Shown here: positions 49,976-58,141 of the stretch, piece by piece
How the letters are laid out: every line of letters starts with the position of its first letter
Numbering within the stretch: position 1 is the first letter of the stretch
Assembly (NCBI GenBank): GCA_023388255.1
Contig: JAEWGO010000007.1
Location: 310,001 to 374,000 of the forward strand
DNA length: 64,000 nt
Direction of reading: 5' to 3'
Source: Pseudomonadota bacterium
GTDB lineage: Bacteria; Pseudomonadota; Gammaproteobacteria; Xanthomonadales; Rhodanobacteraceae
Position numbers and translations under genes: made by a program
Notes under the pieces: model-generated
What the model was told of the DNA's origin: nothing
The model's database searches: none
What the model saw: only the letters and a program-made list of their open reading frames with translations

Positions 49976-52825
49976 TCAGCCGGCGCCGAGCCGTGTCGAA
50001 ACGGGCATCGCCGCGTTCGCGGCCAGGCGACGCAGATGGCGCGTCACGGTGCCATCCCACGGAAACGCATTCGCGACCGAAGGGCGCGCGACAGCGCCGG
50101 CGTCATTCGTCTGCGCGAGGCCGCTGCCGCTGCCGTCGAAGCCATCGCAGAAGATTTCGTCGGCGGCACTGCAGGGCAGGATCGCCGCAGGCGTCACCGT
50201 CAGCGAGACCGGAACCGCGACAAGCGCATGCGTGCTGTCGTTGCTGTGCATGCAGATATTCGCGCTGTAGGTGCCCGCGGCGAGGCTGGCGGCATTCAAG
50301 CTCACCGTGACACTGGTTGCCGGGTCTCCGGCGTGGATCGTGCCGTTCGCCGGCGTGGCCGAGAGCCATGTCACCGAACCAGGAGCCGCGCAATTGAAGG
50401 CGGCGGTGTCGAGATTCCAGGTAAGGTCGGCGCTGCCGCTGTTGGCGACCACGAGCGTCGTGCTGGTGCCTTGCCCGGCGACGATGCTGGCACCGAGCGA
50501 GCTGGGGCTGACGCCGATCAATGGCGCGCCGATGCCCTGCGTCGTGAATGTGAACACGGTCGCCGGCGCGGCGCTGCCGCACAGGTTCGTCGCTGTCACG
50601 CGCCAGTACAGCTGCGTGCCGGCCGGCAATGCGGCGGTCGGCTGGAACGAGGTCGAGCCGCCCGGCAAGGTCTGCGACAGGATCGTGTTGGCGAACTTGG
50701 CGTCGGTCGCGATGTCGATCCGGTAGTTTTCGACCTGCTGCGATGCGGCCCAGCTGAATACCGGTTGCGCGGGTTGGCCGGTCGCGTTGTTCGCCGGCGC
50801 GGTCAGCGCGACTTGCGCGGGCGCCTGCGTGACCACGCCGACATCGAGTGTGACGTCGTGGTCGACTCCGTTCGCGCTGCCGCGAAGGACCACGCTGTGC
50901 GTGCCGGCGCCGGCGGCGTTGCTGACGTCGAGATTGGCCACGGTCGTCGTCGCCGGCGGCGCCACCGGATTCACCGTGAAGCTGCCGGCAAACCCGGTCG
51001 GCAGCCCCGGTGCGGCGAAACTCATCGTCACCGGATCGGCGAAACCGTTGACCGGCGCGATCGTGAGCGTGACCGGCTGCAGGTTCGCCGCGCTGGAAGT
51101 CGCCGCGCACACGCGCTGGTCGAGGTTCGTGGCGGTCATGGTGAAGCTGCCTTGCGTGCTGCCGCAACTGTCGAAGCGGAACGAGGCGATGCGCGTCGTC
51201 CATTTTCCGCCGGGGGGCTCGTACATGCCGGTGAACCAGAACGTGCAGCCGTCAGCCGGATCCACGCCGATCTGGAAGTAGTCGCCCCAGCGGTCGAAGT
51301 TGGTCTGCGAACTGCCGCCCTCGGCGATGCTGGTTTCCGCCGCCGTCATCACGCCCGGTGGATCGCTGGCGAGGCGGCCGGTATAGCGCAGACCCGGATA
51401 CACGGCCGGCGCCGCGCGCGCGACGCTGTAGGCGAGCGCGATGTTGCCGCTCCGGTCCATGCCGGTCGCACCCATCCAGCGGCTGATCTGGCCGCCGGTA
51501 TCGGCCGGTGCGTAGGTGCCTTGCTGATACATCGACCACGTGCCTGCGTTGCCGCCGGTGCGACGCAGCTCGAACCAGCGGATGCCGGCGATGTTGCCGC
51601 TCTGGATCTGCGTGACGTGGTTGCCGACCAGCGATTCGTGATCGCCGAAATTGCGGTAGTGGAACGGGAACATCATGACTTCGAGCAACGGGTCGAGCTT
51701 CTTCGTCGTGCCCGGCTGGTTGATCGCCCCGAAACCGCTGCCGACCGTGAACTTCGAATCGAACTCCGCCTCGCCGATGCGGATCGGACCGGTCAGGGTG
51801 GTGTTCGCCGGCGTGGTCCAGTCCACCTTGTAGGTGAACAGCTCGATGAAGTCCTGGGTCGGATCGTTGCTGCCCGGGCTGTTGCGCTCGTCGTCGTTCT
51901 GGCGCGCGAAGATCCCGGGCGCACCCGCGTCCGGCGGCGTCGTGCCGTTGACGGAGGCGGACAGCAGCATCTGGAAGCCGAGGCCGCCCAAGGCCGGGAC
52001 GGTCTTGCGCTGCAGTGTCGCCGGTTGGCCGGCGAGCATCTTGGCGCGATCGAGTGCGTAGACGGCTGGACCCTCGTTCGCGCCGACGTAGTACGCATCC
52101 GGCCAGACGCCGTATTTCGGATAATCCGGGAAGGTCGGCGTGCTGAACACGTAGCGCGACCAGGTGGTCGCGACCGGATTGTCGGTTGCGCTGAGGTACA
52201 CGCAGAGGTTGTTGCCCGAACTGGAGAACTCGGTCAGCAGCCAGCGTTGCGCCAGCTGGTCGAACACGACCACGCCATCGCCGTTGCCGCTGGCGCAGAC
52301 GCCACCGCTGCCGAGGTTGTCCATGTTGAACGGACCCGCCGCGACACTGCCGTCGCTGGTCTTGTAGATCTTGTAGAGCGCGCCGCCGCTGCCATTGATC
52401 GCCTGCAGGTAGAACCCGCCGCCGACATCGCCGGACGGATCCGGGGGGAATACCGCGGAATAATCCTGCCCGGCCACGTTCACCAGTGGCGTGGTGAATG
52501 CATCCGGTGTGACGGGTGCGCGTTCGGCGCGTTGCAGCGCGATCAGGAAATCGGCGCCTGGCAGCACCGGATTGACCGGTTCGGACGGGTGGTTCTGGCG
52601 TTCCTCCTCGCCATGGAACTGGCGCGGAATCTCCCGGATCAGGTCGCCGGGGTGCCATGCCGGAACAATCGGACGCGTGCGCGCATCGAGGAAGAACTGC
52701 TCCGGAATGGCAGGTTGGCTGACGTAGTCGGCGCCACGCTGGACGGGAATTTCATCGGCTTGCACACGCGAAACGAAGCTCGCTGCAACAAAGGCGGCGA
52801 CCAGCAACATGCGGGGGAGCGGCAT
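49976..52825 (-). CDS. Large secreted beta-rich protein with internal IFCDGFDG motif
   Basis: This is a 949-residue exported protein; GGAAG lies eight bases before ATG 52825 and the signal peptide covers about 1-23. The first 560 residues form a region with W-x-x-Y-V-F-S, Y-P-K-Y-G-V-W-P-D-A-Y-Y-V and F-D-R-W-G-D-Y repeats, resembling a propeller. Fibronectin-III/Ig-like beta-sandwiches follow (V-A-L-T-A-P-A-N-N-A-T, W-R-V-T-A-T-N-L-C-G-S-A) and a BACON-like domain (L-A-A-G-T-Y-S-A-N-I-C-M-H-S-N-D). D-E-I-F-C-D-G-F-D-G lies about 52 residues before the end. Function is unknown. Confidence 0.78.
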   Translation of the reverse strand: MPLPRMLLVAAFVAASFVSRVQADEIPVQRGADYVSQPAIPEQFFLDARTRPIVPAWHPGDLIREIPRQFHGEEERQNHPSEPVNPVLPGADFLIALQRAERAPVTPDAFTTPLVNVAGQDYSAVFPPDPSGDVGGGFYLQAINGSGGALYKIYKTSDGSVAAGPFNMDNLGSGGVCASGNGDGVVVFDQLAQRWLLTEFSSSGNNLCVYLSATDNPVATTWSRYVFSTPTFPDYPKYGVWPDAYYVGANEGPAVYALDRAKMLAGQPATLQRKTVPALGGLGFQMLLSASVNGTTPPDAGAPGIFARQNDDERNSPGSNDPTQDFIELFTYKVDWTTPANTTLTGPIRIGEAEFDSKFTVGSGFGAINQPGTTKKLDPLLEVMMFPFHYRNFGDHESLVGNHVTQIQSGNIAGIRWFELRRTGGNAGTWSMYQQGTYAPADTGGQISRWMGATGMDRSGNIALAYSVARAAPAVYPGLRYTGRLASDPPGVMTAAETSIAEGGSSQTNFDRWGDYFQIGVDPADGCTFWFTGMYEPPGGKWTTRIASFRFDSCGSTQGSFTMTATNLDQRVCAATSSAANLQPVTLTIAPVNGFADPVTMSFAAPGLPTGFAGSFTVNPVAPPATTTVANLDVSNAAGAGTHSVVLRGSANGVDHDVTLDVGVVTQAPAQVALTAPANNATGQPAQPVFSWAASQQVENYRIDIATDAKFANTILSQTLPGGSTSFQPTAALPAGTQLYWRVTATNLCGSAAPATVFTFTTQGIGAPLIGVSPSSLGASIVAGQGTSTTLVVANSGSADLTWNLDTAAFNCAAPGSVTWLSATPANGTIHAGDPATSVTVSLNAASLAAGTYSANICMHSNDSTHALVAVPVSLTVTPAAILPCSAADEIFCDGFDGSGSGLAQTNDAGAVARPSVANAFPWDGTVTRHLRRLAANAAMPVSTRLGAG

Positions 52826-52905
52826 CGATCGTCTTCCGGAAGGAGGCAAATCTGGACTAGGACCGTCGATCGGACAGCCATCCACGGTTCGGCCTGTGCG
52901 ACGAA

Positions 52906-53727
52906 TCAATCGTCGTCGTCAGGGCTGACGCTATCGTCCCTCAGGCGGATCAGCTGTTCAAGCACGATCTCGCCGGTGCGGCTGCGCATGCGCAGCGGCG
53001 AGATGCCCTGTCCGTATCGTGCGTGAGCGGAGCTGCGGCCGCCGTCGGCCGGATGCACGCTGAGGCCGAAGTTCGTGCCGAGATGACCGCCCGTTTCAGC
53101 GTCGACGACGATGTCGCCGAACGTCGGCACGCCAACGATCAGCCGGCCGCTGTCGCTGTCGATGCGGCTTTCGCCGGACCAGCTGGAGCCGAGTGCATTC
53201 GCGCGCACTTGCCCCGATTGCGTGCGCAGCAGCAGGCGGCCGCGCGTGGAGACGAGGATCGCGCCGGAATCGGTCGTTGCCTCGATTGCACCGGCGCGCT
53301 TCTTCGCCGAGATGCGGTCGCCGCGCGTGCGCAGCACCAGTGCAAGATCGGCCGGCAGGTAGATCGCCATGTCGATACGGCCCGGACGCGGCGTGGCGGC
53401 TGCATTCTCGAACGCGACCTCGACGTGCAACGTGTCACCGTCGCGTCGCGGATTCAGCGTCGCTCGCGCGTAGTGCGGTGGCATGCGCTGGATCACCGCG
53501 TGGATGCCGACCTCGCGTTCGTCGCGATTGCGGACGTTGATTTCGCCCCACGGATTGTCGATCGCGACGCGCGTGATGCCGCGGTCGATATCGAACGCCT
53601 TGTCGATGCGCTCGACGCGAACCTCCTGCGAGGTTGCCTCTGGTGCGCGCGTCGGTGTCGCACACGCGGCGGCCAGCAGCGGCAGCGCGCACGCGGCGAT
53701 GCGCAGGGCAAATCCGGTGGGACGCAT
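52906..53727 (-). CDS. Lipoprotein with DUF4097-like beta domain
   Basis: This 273-residue protein has lipobox L-A-A-A-C (Cys22). The mature part is a repetitive beta structure with V-A-I-D-N-P-W-G-E-I-N-V-R-N-R, L-V-L-R-T-R-G-D-R-I-S-A, I-E-A-T-T-D-S-G-A-I and S-R-I-D-S-D-S-G-R-L-I, the pattern of DUF4097/adhesin-like domains. The C-terminus is acidic (S-P-D-D-D-D). It lies 80 bases upstream of the large secreted protein and three bases after a DUF486 gene, all on the minus strand. Confidence 0.8.
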   Translation of the reverse strand: MRPTGFALRIAACALPLLAAACATPTRAPEATSQEVRVERIDKAFDIDRGITRVAIDNPWGEINVRNRDEREVGIHAVIQRMPPHYARATLNPRRDGDTLHVEVAFENAAATPRPGRIDMAIYLPADLALVLRTRGDRISAKKRAGAIEATTDSGAILVSTRGRLLLRTQSGQVRANALGSSWSGESRIDSDSGRLIVGVPTFGDIVVDAETGGHLGTNFGLSVHPADGGRSSAHARYGQGISPLRMRSRTGEIVLEQLIRLRDDSVSPDDDD

Positions 53728-53730
53728 GCG

Positions 53731-54069
53731 CTATTCCTTGAAGATGAAGAACGCGGCCGCGACGAGCAGCGCGAAACCGACCAGATGGTTCCAGCGTATC
53801 GCCGTGCCGAGATAGAGCACCGAGAACACGGCGAACACGCACAGCGTGATGATTTCCTGGATTGCCTTCAGTTGCGCTGGGTTGTAGACGGCGAAGCCGT
53901 AGCGGTTGGCCGGCACCTGCAGGCAATACTCGAAGAACGCGATGCCCCAGCTGACGAGGATGACCAGCAGCAGTGGGCGGTTCGTGAACTTGAGATGGCC
54001 GTACCAGGCGAAGGTCATGAACACGTTCGAGCCGACCAGCAGCAGGATCGGCGTCAGGTAGTTCCACAT
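53731..54069 (-). CDS. DUF486 (DMT superfamily) small membrane protein
   Basis: This 112-residue inner-membrane protein has four helices and the family pattern M-T-F-A-W-Y-G-H-L-K, W-G-I-A-F-F-E-Y-C-L-Q-V-P-A-N-R-Y-G and Q-L-K-A-I-Q-E-I-I-T-L, diagnostic of DUF486. ATG 54069 gives the normal length. Transport function is presumed from the DMT superfamily but not shown. The stop is three bases before the lipoprotein start. Confidence 0.92.
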   Translation of the reverse strand: MWNYLTPILLLVGSNVFMTFAWYGHLKFTNRPLLLVILVSWGIAFFEYCLQVPANRYGFAVYNPAQLKAIQEIITLCVFAVFSVLYLGTAIRWNHLVGFALLVAAAFFIFKE

Positions 54070-54161
54070 CGGGGCGGCCCTTGGGCGAAGTCGGCGAATG
54101 GTAGCTGCAACCTCGCCATGTGGGCGTTTCGCGGCTGCCGGCATCGTGCAGGCAAGTCTCG

Positions 54162-56642
54162 TCAGCCGCGCCGCAGCACCTGCATCGGCGAGGTGCGCGC
54201 GATGCGCAGAGTGCCGATCCAGCCGGCGATCGCGACGATCAGCGCGGCACTCAGCACGACCAGCGCAAGCGGCGCGAGCGGCGGCCAGAAGTCGGGCATG
54301 CGGAACACCTGGCGCGCCAGCACGGCGCCGATCGCGCTGGCGCCGACCACCGCGATCGTGCCGGCAAGCAGTCCGAGCACCGCGAACTCGCCGAGCACGG
54401 CGACATTGAGCTGGCGCGAATGCGCGCCGAGCGTGCGCAGCAGCGCTGTCTCGATACGCCGTTCGTCGGCCGTCGATGCGAGCGCCGCGAGCAGCACCAG
54501 CACGCCGGCGAGCAGGCTGAAGCCGAGCACCCAGGCGACTGCATGCGTGACCTGGGCGATGATGTCACGGACCCGGTCGAGGATCGCGTTGAGGTCGATC
54601 AGCGACACATTCGGATAGTTGCGCGACAACCCCGACAGCGCGTTGCCGCGTGCGCCGTCGAAGTGGAAGCTGGCGACGAAGCTGTGCGGCAGTTCGGCGC
54701 CGCTTTTGGGATCGAGCATCAGGAAGAAGTTCGCGCGGAACGAATCCCAGTCGACCCCGCGGATGCTGCTGATGGTGGCGACGATTTCCTTCTCGCCGCT
54801 GCGCAAGGTCAAGGTGTCGCCGAGTTTGAGGTGGAACATGTCCGCCCACATGCGATCGATCGAAAGCTCCGGCTTGGTGACCTCGGCGTCGAACCAATGT
54901 CCTTCGAGCAATGTATTGGCGGCCGGCAATGCGTCGCTCCAGCTCACGCGCGTTTCGCCGTTGATCCAGCCGGCGGCGCGCTTGTCGACATAGTCGTCGG
55001 GGTTCGGTGCCTTGCCATTGATCGCGACGAGCTTGCCGACCGCGAGCGGCAACAGGTTGAGATTGCCCGCGCCGAGCGCGCGCAATTGTTTTTCGACTTC
55101 GGCGCGTTGATCGGTCTGCAGGTTGATCATGAACCAGTTCGGCGTGTCGCCCGGCAATTCGGCGCGCCAGCGTTGCAGCAGGAAAGGGCCGACCACGGCA
55201 AGCACCGCGAGTGCGGTCAGGCTCAGCGCGAGCGCACCGGCCTGCAGCAGGGTCAACGCGCGCCGGCGCGCCAGGTTGGCGAGGCCGAAACGTGCCGCAC
55301 CGCGCAGCCGGTTCGCGACGAGGCGCACGAGCCACAGCAGTACCAGCCCGAGCAGCAAGGTCGCCAGCGCGACGCCGGCGAAGCCGGCGCCAAGCGTCGC
55401 CGCGAGGCGCAAGTTGCCGGCGCCGACGCCGATCAGCACGGCGCCGACGATCAGCGGCAGCAGATACAGCGCATCGAAGCGGCGAACGCGCGGGGTCATT
55501 TCCTGGCGGAACACGCGCATCGGTTCGACGTCGCGCAGGCGCAGCAGCGGCGGCAACGCGAATCCGAACAGCACTGCGAGTCCTACCGCGAACGCGGCAA
55601 GCGGTGGCCCCCACGGCAACGACGGCGGCGTGCCCGGCAACAGACCACTGGCGAGACCGAGCACGATCTGCTGCAGCACGAGACCGAGCGCGAGGCCGAT
55701 CAGGCAGGCCGGCACCGCGAGCAGGGCGAGTTCGAGCATCAGCGCGGCAAGGATTTCGCCACGGCTCGCGCCGAGGCAGCGCAGCAGGGCCACTTCGTCG
55801 ACCTTGCGCCGTGCGAAACGCTGCGCGGCGAGGGCGATGGCGACGCCGGAGAGCAATGCGGCGAGCAGTGCGGCGAGGCGCAGGAAACTGTCACCGCGCT
55901 CGAACGCGGTGCGCAGGTTCTGCTGCGCATCCTCGACGGTGGTGATCTCGGCGCCGTCCGGCAACTGCGGCTTGGCCCATGCGGCGAATGCCGCGATCGC
56001 GCGCTCATCGCCGGACAGCAGCAGTCGATGGCGCGCACGGCTGCCGACGCCGACGAGGCCGCTCGCCTCGGCGTCGGCGATGTTCATGAGCACGCGCGGC
56101 GCGATGCGGAACACGTTGCCGGCGTCAGGCGATTTGGCGATCTCGCCGCCGACGACGAGGTCGCGGCCGCCAAGCTGCACGATCGCGCCGACGCCGATGT
56201 CGAGCGCGGCCAATGCCGCATGGTCGGCATAGACGGTGCCAGCTGGCGGAGCATGCGCTGCATGCTCGCGGCCGCCCGCATCGAGGATGGCGAGCGCGCC
56301 ACGCAGCGGGAATGCGGAGTCGCTGGCGCGCACATCGGCGAGCCTGCTGCGCTCGCCGGCGAAGACGACGCTCGGGAAATCCGCGAGGCGATTGGTGGCG
56401 AGGCCCCGCTGCACGGCTTCCTGCGCGAACTTCGGCGGCAGCGCCTTGGACGCGGTGATGCCGAGATCGCCGCCGATCAGTTCCGCCGCCGACGCGACAA
56501 TCGCGCGTTCGACGCGGTTGGCGAGCGTGGCGACCGCAGCCAGCGCCGCGACGGCGAGCACCAATGCCGCTGCCAACGTGGCGAGTTCGGCGTGGCGGAA
56601 ATCGCGACGCAGGCTGCGCGCAGCGAACGTCAGCGGCTTCAC
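54162..56642 (-). CDS. ybbP: ABC transporter permease, YbbP/FtsX family
   Basis: This is an 826-residue inner-membrane permease with two FtsX-type domains. The N-terminal helix L-A-A-A-L-V-L-A-V-A-A-L-A-A-V leads into a MacB-like periplasmic domain. A conserved core follows (D-E-V-A-L-L-R-C-L-G-A-S-R-G-E), then a second set of helices ending E-R-R-I-E-T-A-L-L-R-T-L-G-A and a closing three-helix block. It overlaps ybbA by four bases. The substrate of YbbAP is not firmly known; lipid or surfactant export is suggested for the family. Confidence 0.93.
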   Translation of the reverse strand: MKPLTFAARSLRRDFRHAELATLAAALVLAVAALAAVATLANRVERAIVASAAELIGGDLGITASKALPPKFAQEAVQRGLATNRLADFPSVVFAGERSRLADVRASDSAFPLRGALAILDAGGREHAAHAPPAGTVYADHAALAALDIGVGAIVQLGGRDLVVGGEIAKSPDAGNVFRIAPRVLMNIADAEASGLVGVGSRARHRLLLSGDERAIAAFAAWAKPQLPDGAEITTVEDAQQNLRTAFERGDSFLRLAALLAALLSGVAIALAAQRFARRKVDEVALLRCLGASRGEILAALMLELALLAVPACLIGLALGLVLQQIVLGLASGLLPGTPPSLPWGPPLAAFAVGLAVLFGFALPPLLRLRDVEPMRVFRQEMTPRVRRFDALYLLPLIVGAVLIGVGAGNLRLAATLGAGFAGVALATLLLGLVLLWLVRLVANRLRGAARFGLANLARRRALTLLQAGALALSLTALAVLAVVGPFLLQRWRAELPGDTPNWFMINLQTDQRAEVEKQLRALGAGNLNLLPLAVGKLVAINGKAPNPDDYVDKRAAGWINGETRVSWSDALPAANTLLEGHWFDAEVTKPELSIDRMWADMFHLKLGDTLTLRSGEKEIVATISSIRGVDWDSFRANFFLMLDPKSGAELPHSFVASFHFDGARGNALSGLSRNYPNVSLIDLNAILDRVRDIIAQVTHAVAWVLGFSLLAGVLVLLAALASTADERRIETALLRTLGAHSRQLNVAVLGEFAVLGLLAGTIAVVGASAIGAVLARQVFRMPDFWPPLAPLALVVLSAALIVAIAGWIGTLRIARTSPMQVLRRG

Positions 56643-57328
56643 GCGGTGGCCTCGACGATGCGGCCCTGGCGCAGGTGCAGGCTGCGTGCGCAGCGCGCGG
56701 CGAGGCGTTCGTCGTGGGTCACCATGACCAGGGTGGTCGCGTGTTCGCGGTTCAGCGCGAACAAGAGGTCGCCGACGACACTGCCGGTGCGCTGATCAAG
56801 GTTGCCGGTCGGTTCGTCCGCAAACAGGATCGCCGGGCCGTGCACGAACGCGCGCGCGAGTGCGACGCGCTGCTGCTCGCCGCCCGACAATTGATGCGGA
56901 TAATGGTGCCGGCGCGCATCGAGGCCGACGCGCGCCAGCGCCTCGGCGGCGCGCTCGCGCGCGTCGTCGCGGCCTTCGAGGTCGAGCGGCAGCATCACGT
57001 TTTCCTCGGCGTTCAACGCCGGCAGCAAGTGAAAACTCTGGAACACGAAGCCGACGAGGCGTCGGCGCAGGCGCGCTCGCGCTTCCTCGTCGAGCGTGTC
57101 GAGGCGCTGGCCGGCAAGCGTGATGGTGCCGTGGCTGGGGCGATCGAGGCCGGCGAGCAGACCAAGCAGCGTGGTCTTGCCCGAGCCCGATGCGCCGACA
57201 ATGGCAAGGCTGTCTGCGCGCGCGACCTCGAGTCCGACGCCGTCGAGGATGGTCAGGCGTCCATCCGGCCCGTCGACGACTTTGCTAATCTCGGCGGCAC
57301 TCAATGCGATTTCGGTGCGCTCGCTCAT
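56639..57328 (-). CDS. ybbA: ABC transporter ATP-binding protein
   Basis: This 229-residue ATPase is partner to YbbP. Walker A G-A-S-G-S-G-K-T-T (45-53), Q-loop F-V-F-Q-S-F, signature L-S-G-G-E-Q-Q-R-V-A-L-A-R-A and Walker B A-I-L-F-A-D-E-P-T-G-N-L-D are all intact. ATG 57328 shares CATG with the divergent tesA start. A GGAAA lies about 11 bases upstream, inside tesA. The ybbA-tesA divergent pair is conserved in enterobacteria as well. Confidence 0.95.
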   Translation of the reverse strand: MSERTEIALSAAEISKVVDGPDGRLTILDGVGLEVARADSLAIVGASGSGKTTLLGLLAGLDRPSHGTITLAGQRLDTLDEEARARLRRRLVGFVFQSFHLLPALNAEENVMLPLDLEGRDDARERAAEALARVGLDARRHHYPHQLSGGEQQRVALARAFVHGPAILFADEPTGNLDQRTGSVVGDLLFALNREHATTLVMVTHDERLAARCARSLHLRQGRIVEATA

Positions 57329-57968
57329 GCTTCGTCGTTTCCTTTTGCTGCTGGTCGGGTTGCTGTCATTCGCCACGTTTGCTGCGGTTGCCGCGCCGGC
57401 GCCGACTTCGGCGGCCCCGATCCTGGTGCTAGGTGATTCGCTGTCCGCCGCGCATGGCATTGCGCTCAAGGACGGCTGGGTCAGCCTGCTCGGTCAGCGC
57501 CTTGAAGCCGCGCAGCCGCCACGCATCGTCGTCAACGCGAGCATCAGCGGCGAAACCACGGCCGGTGGACTCGCCCGCTTGCCCAGGCTGCTCGCCGATA
57601 CGCATCCTGCGCTGGTCGTGGTCGAACTCGGCGCCAACGACGGCCTGCGCGGACTGCCCTTGGCCGAAGCGCGCGCCAACCTCGCGAAGATCCTCGACGC
57701 CATCCGCGACGCCAAGGCGCGCGCCGTGCTGGTTGGCATCGAGCTGCCGGTCAACTACGGACCGCAATACCGCGACGGCCTGCGTACGATGTATCGGGGC
57801 CTCGCCGACGAATTCAACGTGCCGCTGCTGCCGTTCCTGCTCGATGGTGTCGCGCTTGATCCCGATCTCATGCAGGATGATGGCCTGCATCCCAACGCGG
57901 CGGCACAGCCGAAAGTGCTGGCCAACGTCTGGACCGTGCTGGAGCCGGTGCTGCGCGACCTGCGCTGA
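57327..57968 (+). CDS. tesA: Periplasmic SGNH esterase/acyl-CoA thioesterase/lysophospholipase L1
   Basis: TesA is a multifunctional esterase of the periplasm. It has 213 residues with signal peptide M-L-R-R-F-L-L-L-L-V-G-L-L (about 1-23). The SGNH blocks are L-G-D-S-L (Ser38), N-A-S-I-S-G-E-T, G-A-N-D-G-L and D-G-L-H-P-N. The start codon overlaps the start of ybbA on the other strand, and no Shine-Dalgarno sequence precedes it, so initiation may be leaderless or use ybbA-internal sequence. Confidence 0.95.
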   Translation: MLRRFLLLLVGLLSFATFAAVAAPAPTSAAPILVLGDSLSAAHGIALKDGWVSLLGQRLEAAQPPRIVVNASISGETTAGGLARLPRLLADTHPALVVVELGANDGLRGLPLAEARANLAKILDAIRDAKARAVLVGIELPVNYGPQYRDGLRTMYRGLADEFNVPLLPFLLDGVALDPDLMQDDGLHPNAAAQPKVLANVWTVLEPVLRDLR

Positions 57969-57986
57969 GTCGTCGGGGACGCCCAG

Positions 57987-58017
57987 GCCGCATCGGCAGA
58001 TCGGCGCCCGATGCGGC
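57987..58017 (+). terminator. Hairpin after tesA
   Basis: GCCGCATCGG and CCGATGCGGC form a 10-bp stem with an 11-base loop, 18 bases past the tesA stop. No T run follows, so this may be a factor-dependent or weak terminator. Confidence 0.5.
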
Positions 58018-58141
58018 TATCCGGGCCAAACGGCACATGGCCGCCAGACCCCGCATTGGCTAGTGTGTCGGGCTCACGGTCAGGCGCGGCGATCTTTGCT
58101 GCGCATGGCTCTTCTTCCCATTGGCGAGGAATCTCCTTCCC

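Noticed and set aside
50036..53026. 996-codon plus-strand open frame
   Set aside because: It lies opposite the secreted FN3/BACON-like protein, which has a signal peptide and a Shine-Dalgarno site. The antisense translation has no start signal or motif.
54120..56795. 891-codon plus-strand open frame
   Set aside because: It is antisense to ybbP, and its Gln/Arg/Glu-rich composition is typical of a reverse-frame shadow of a Leu/Ala-rich membrane protein.
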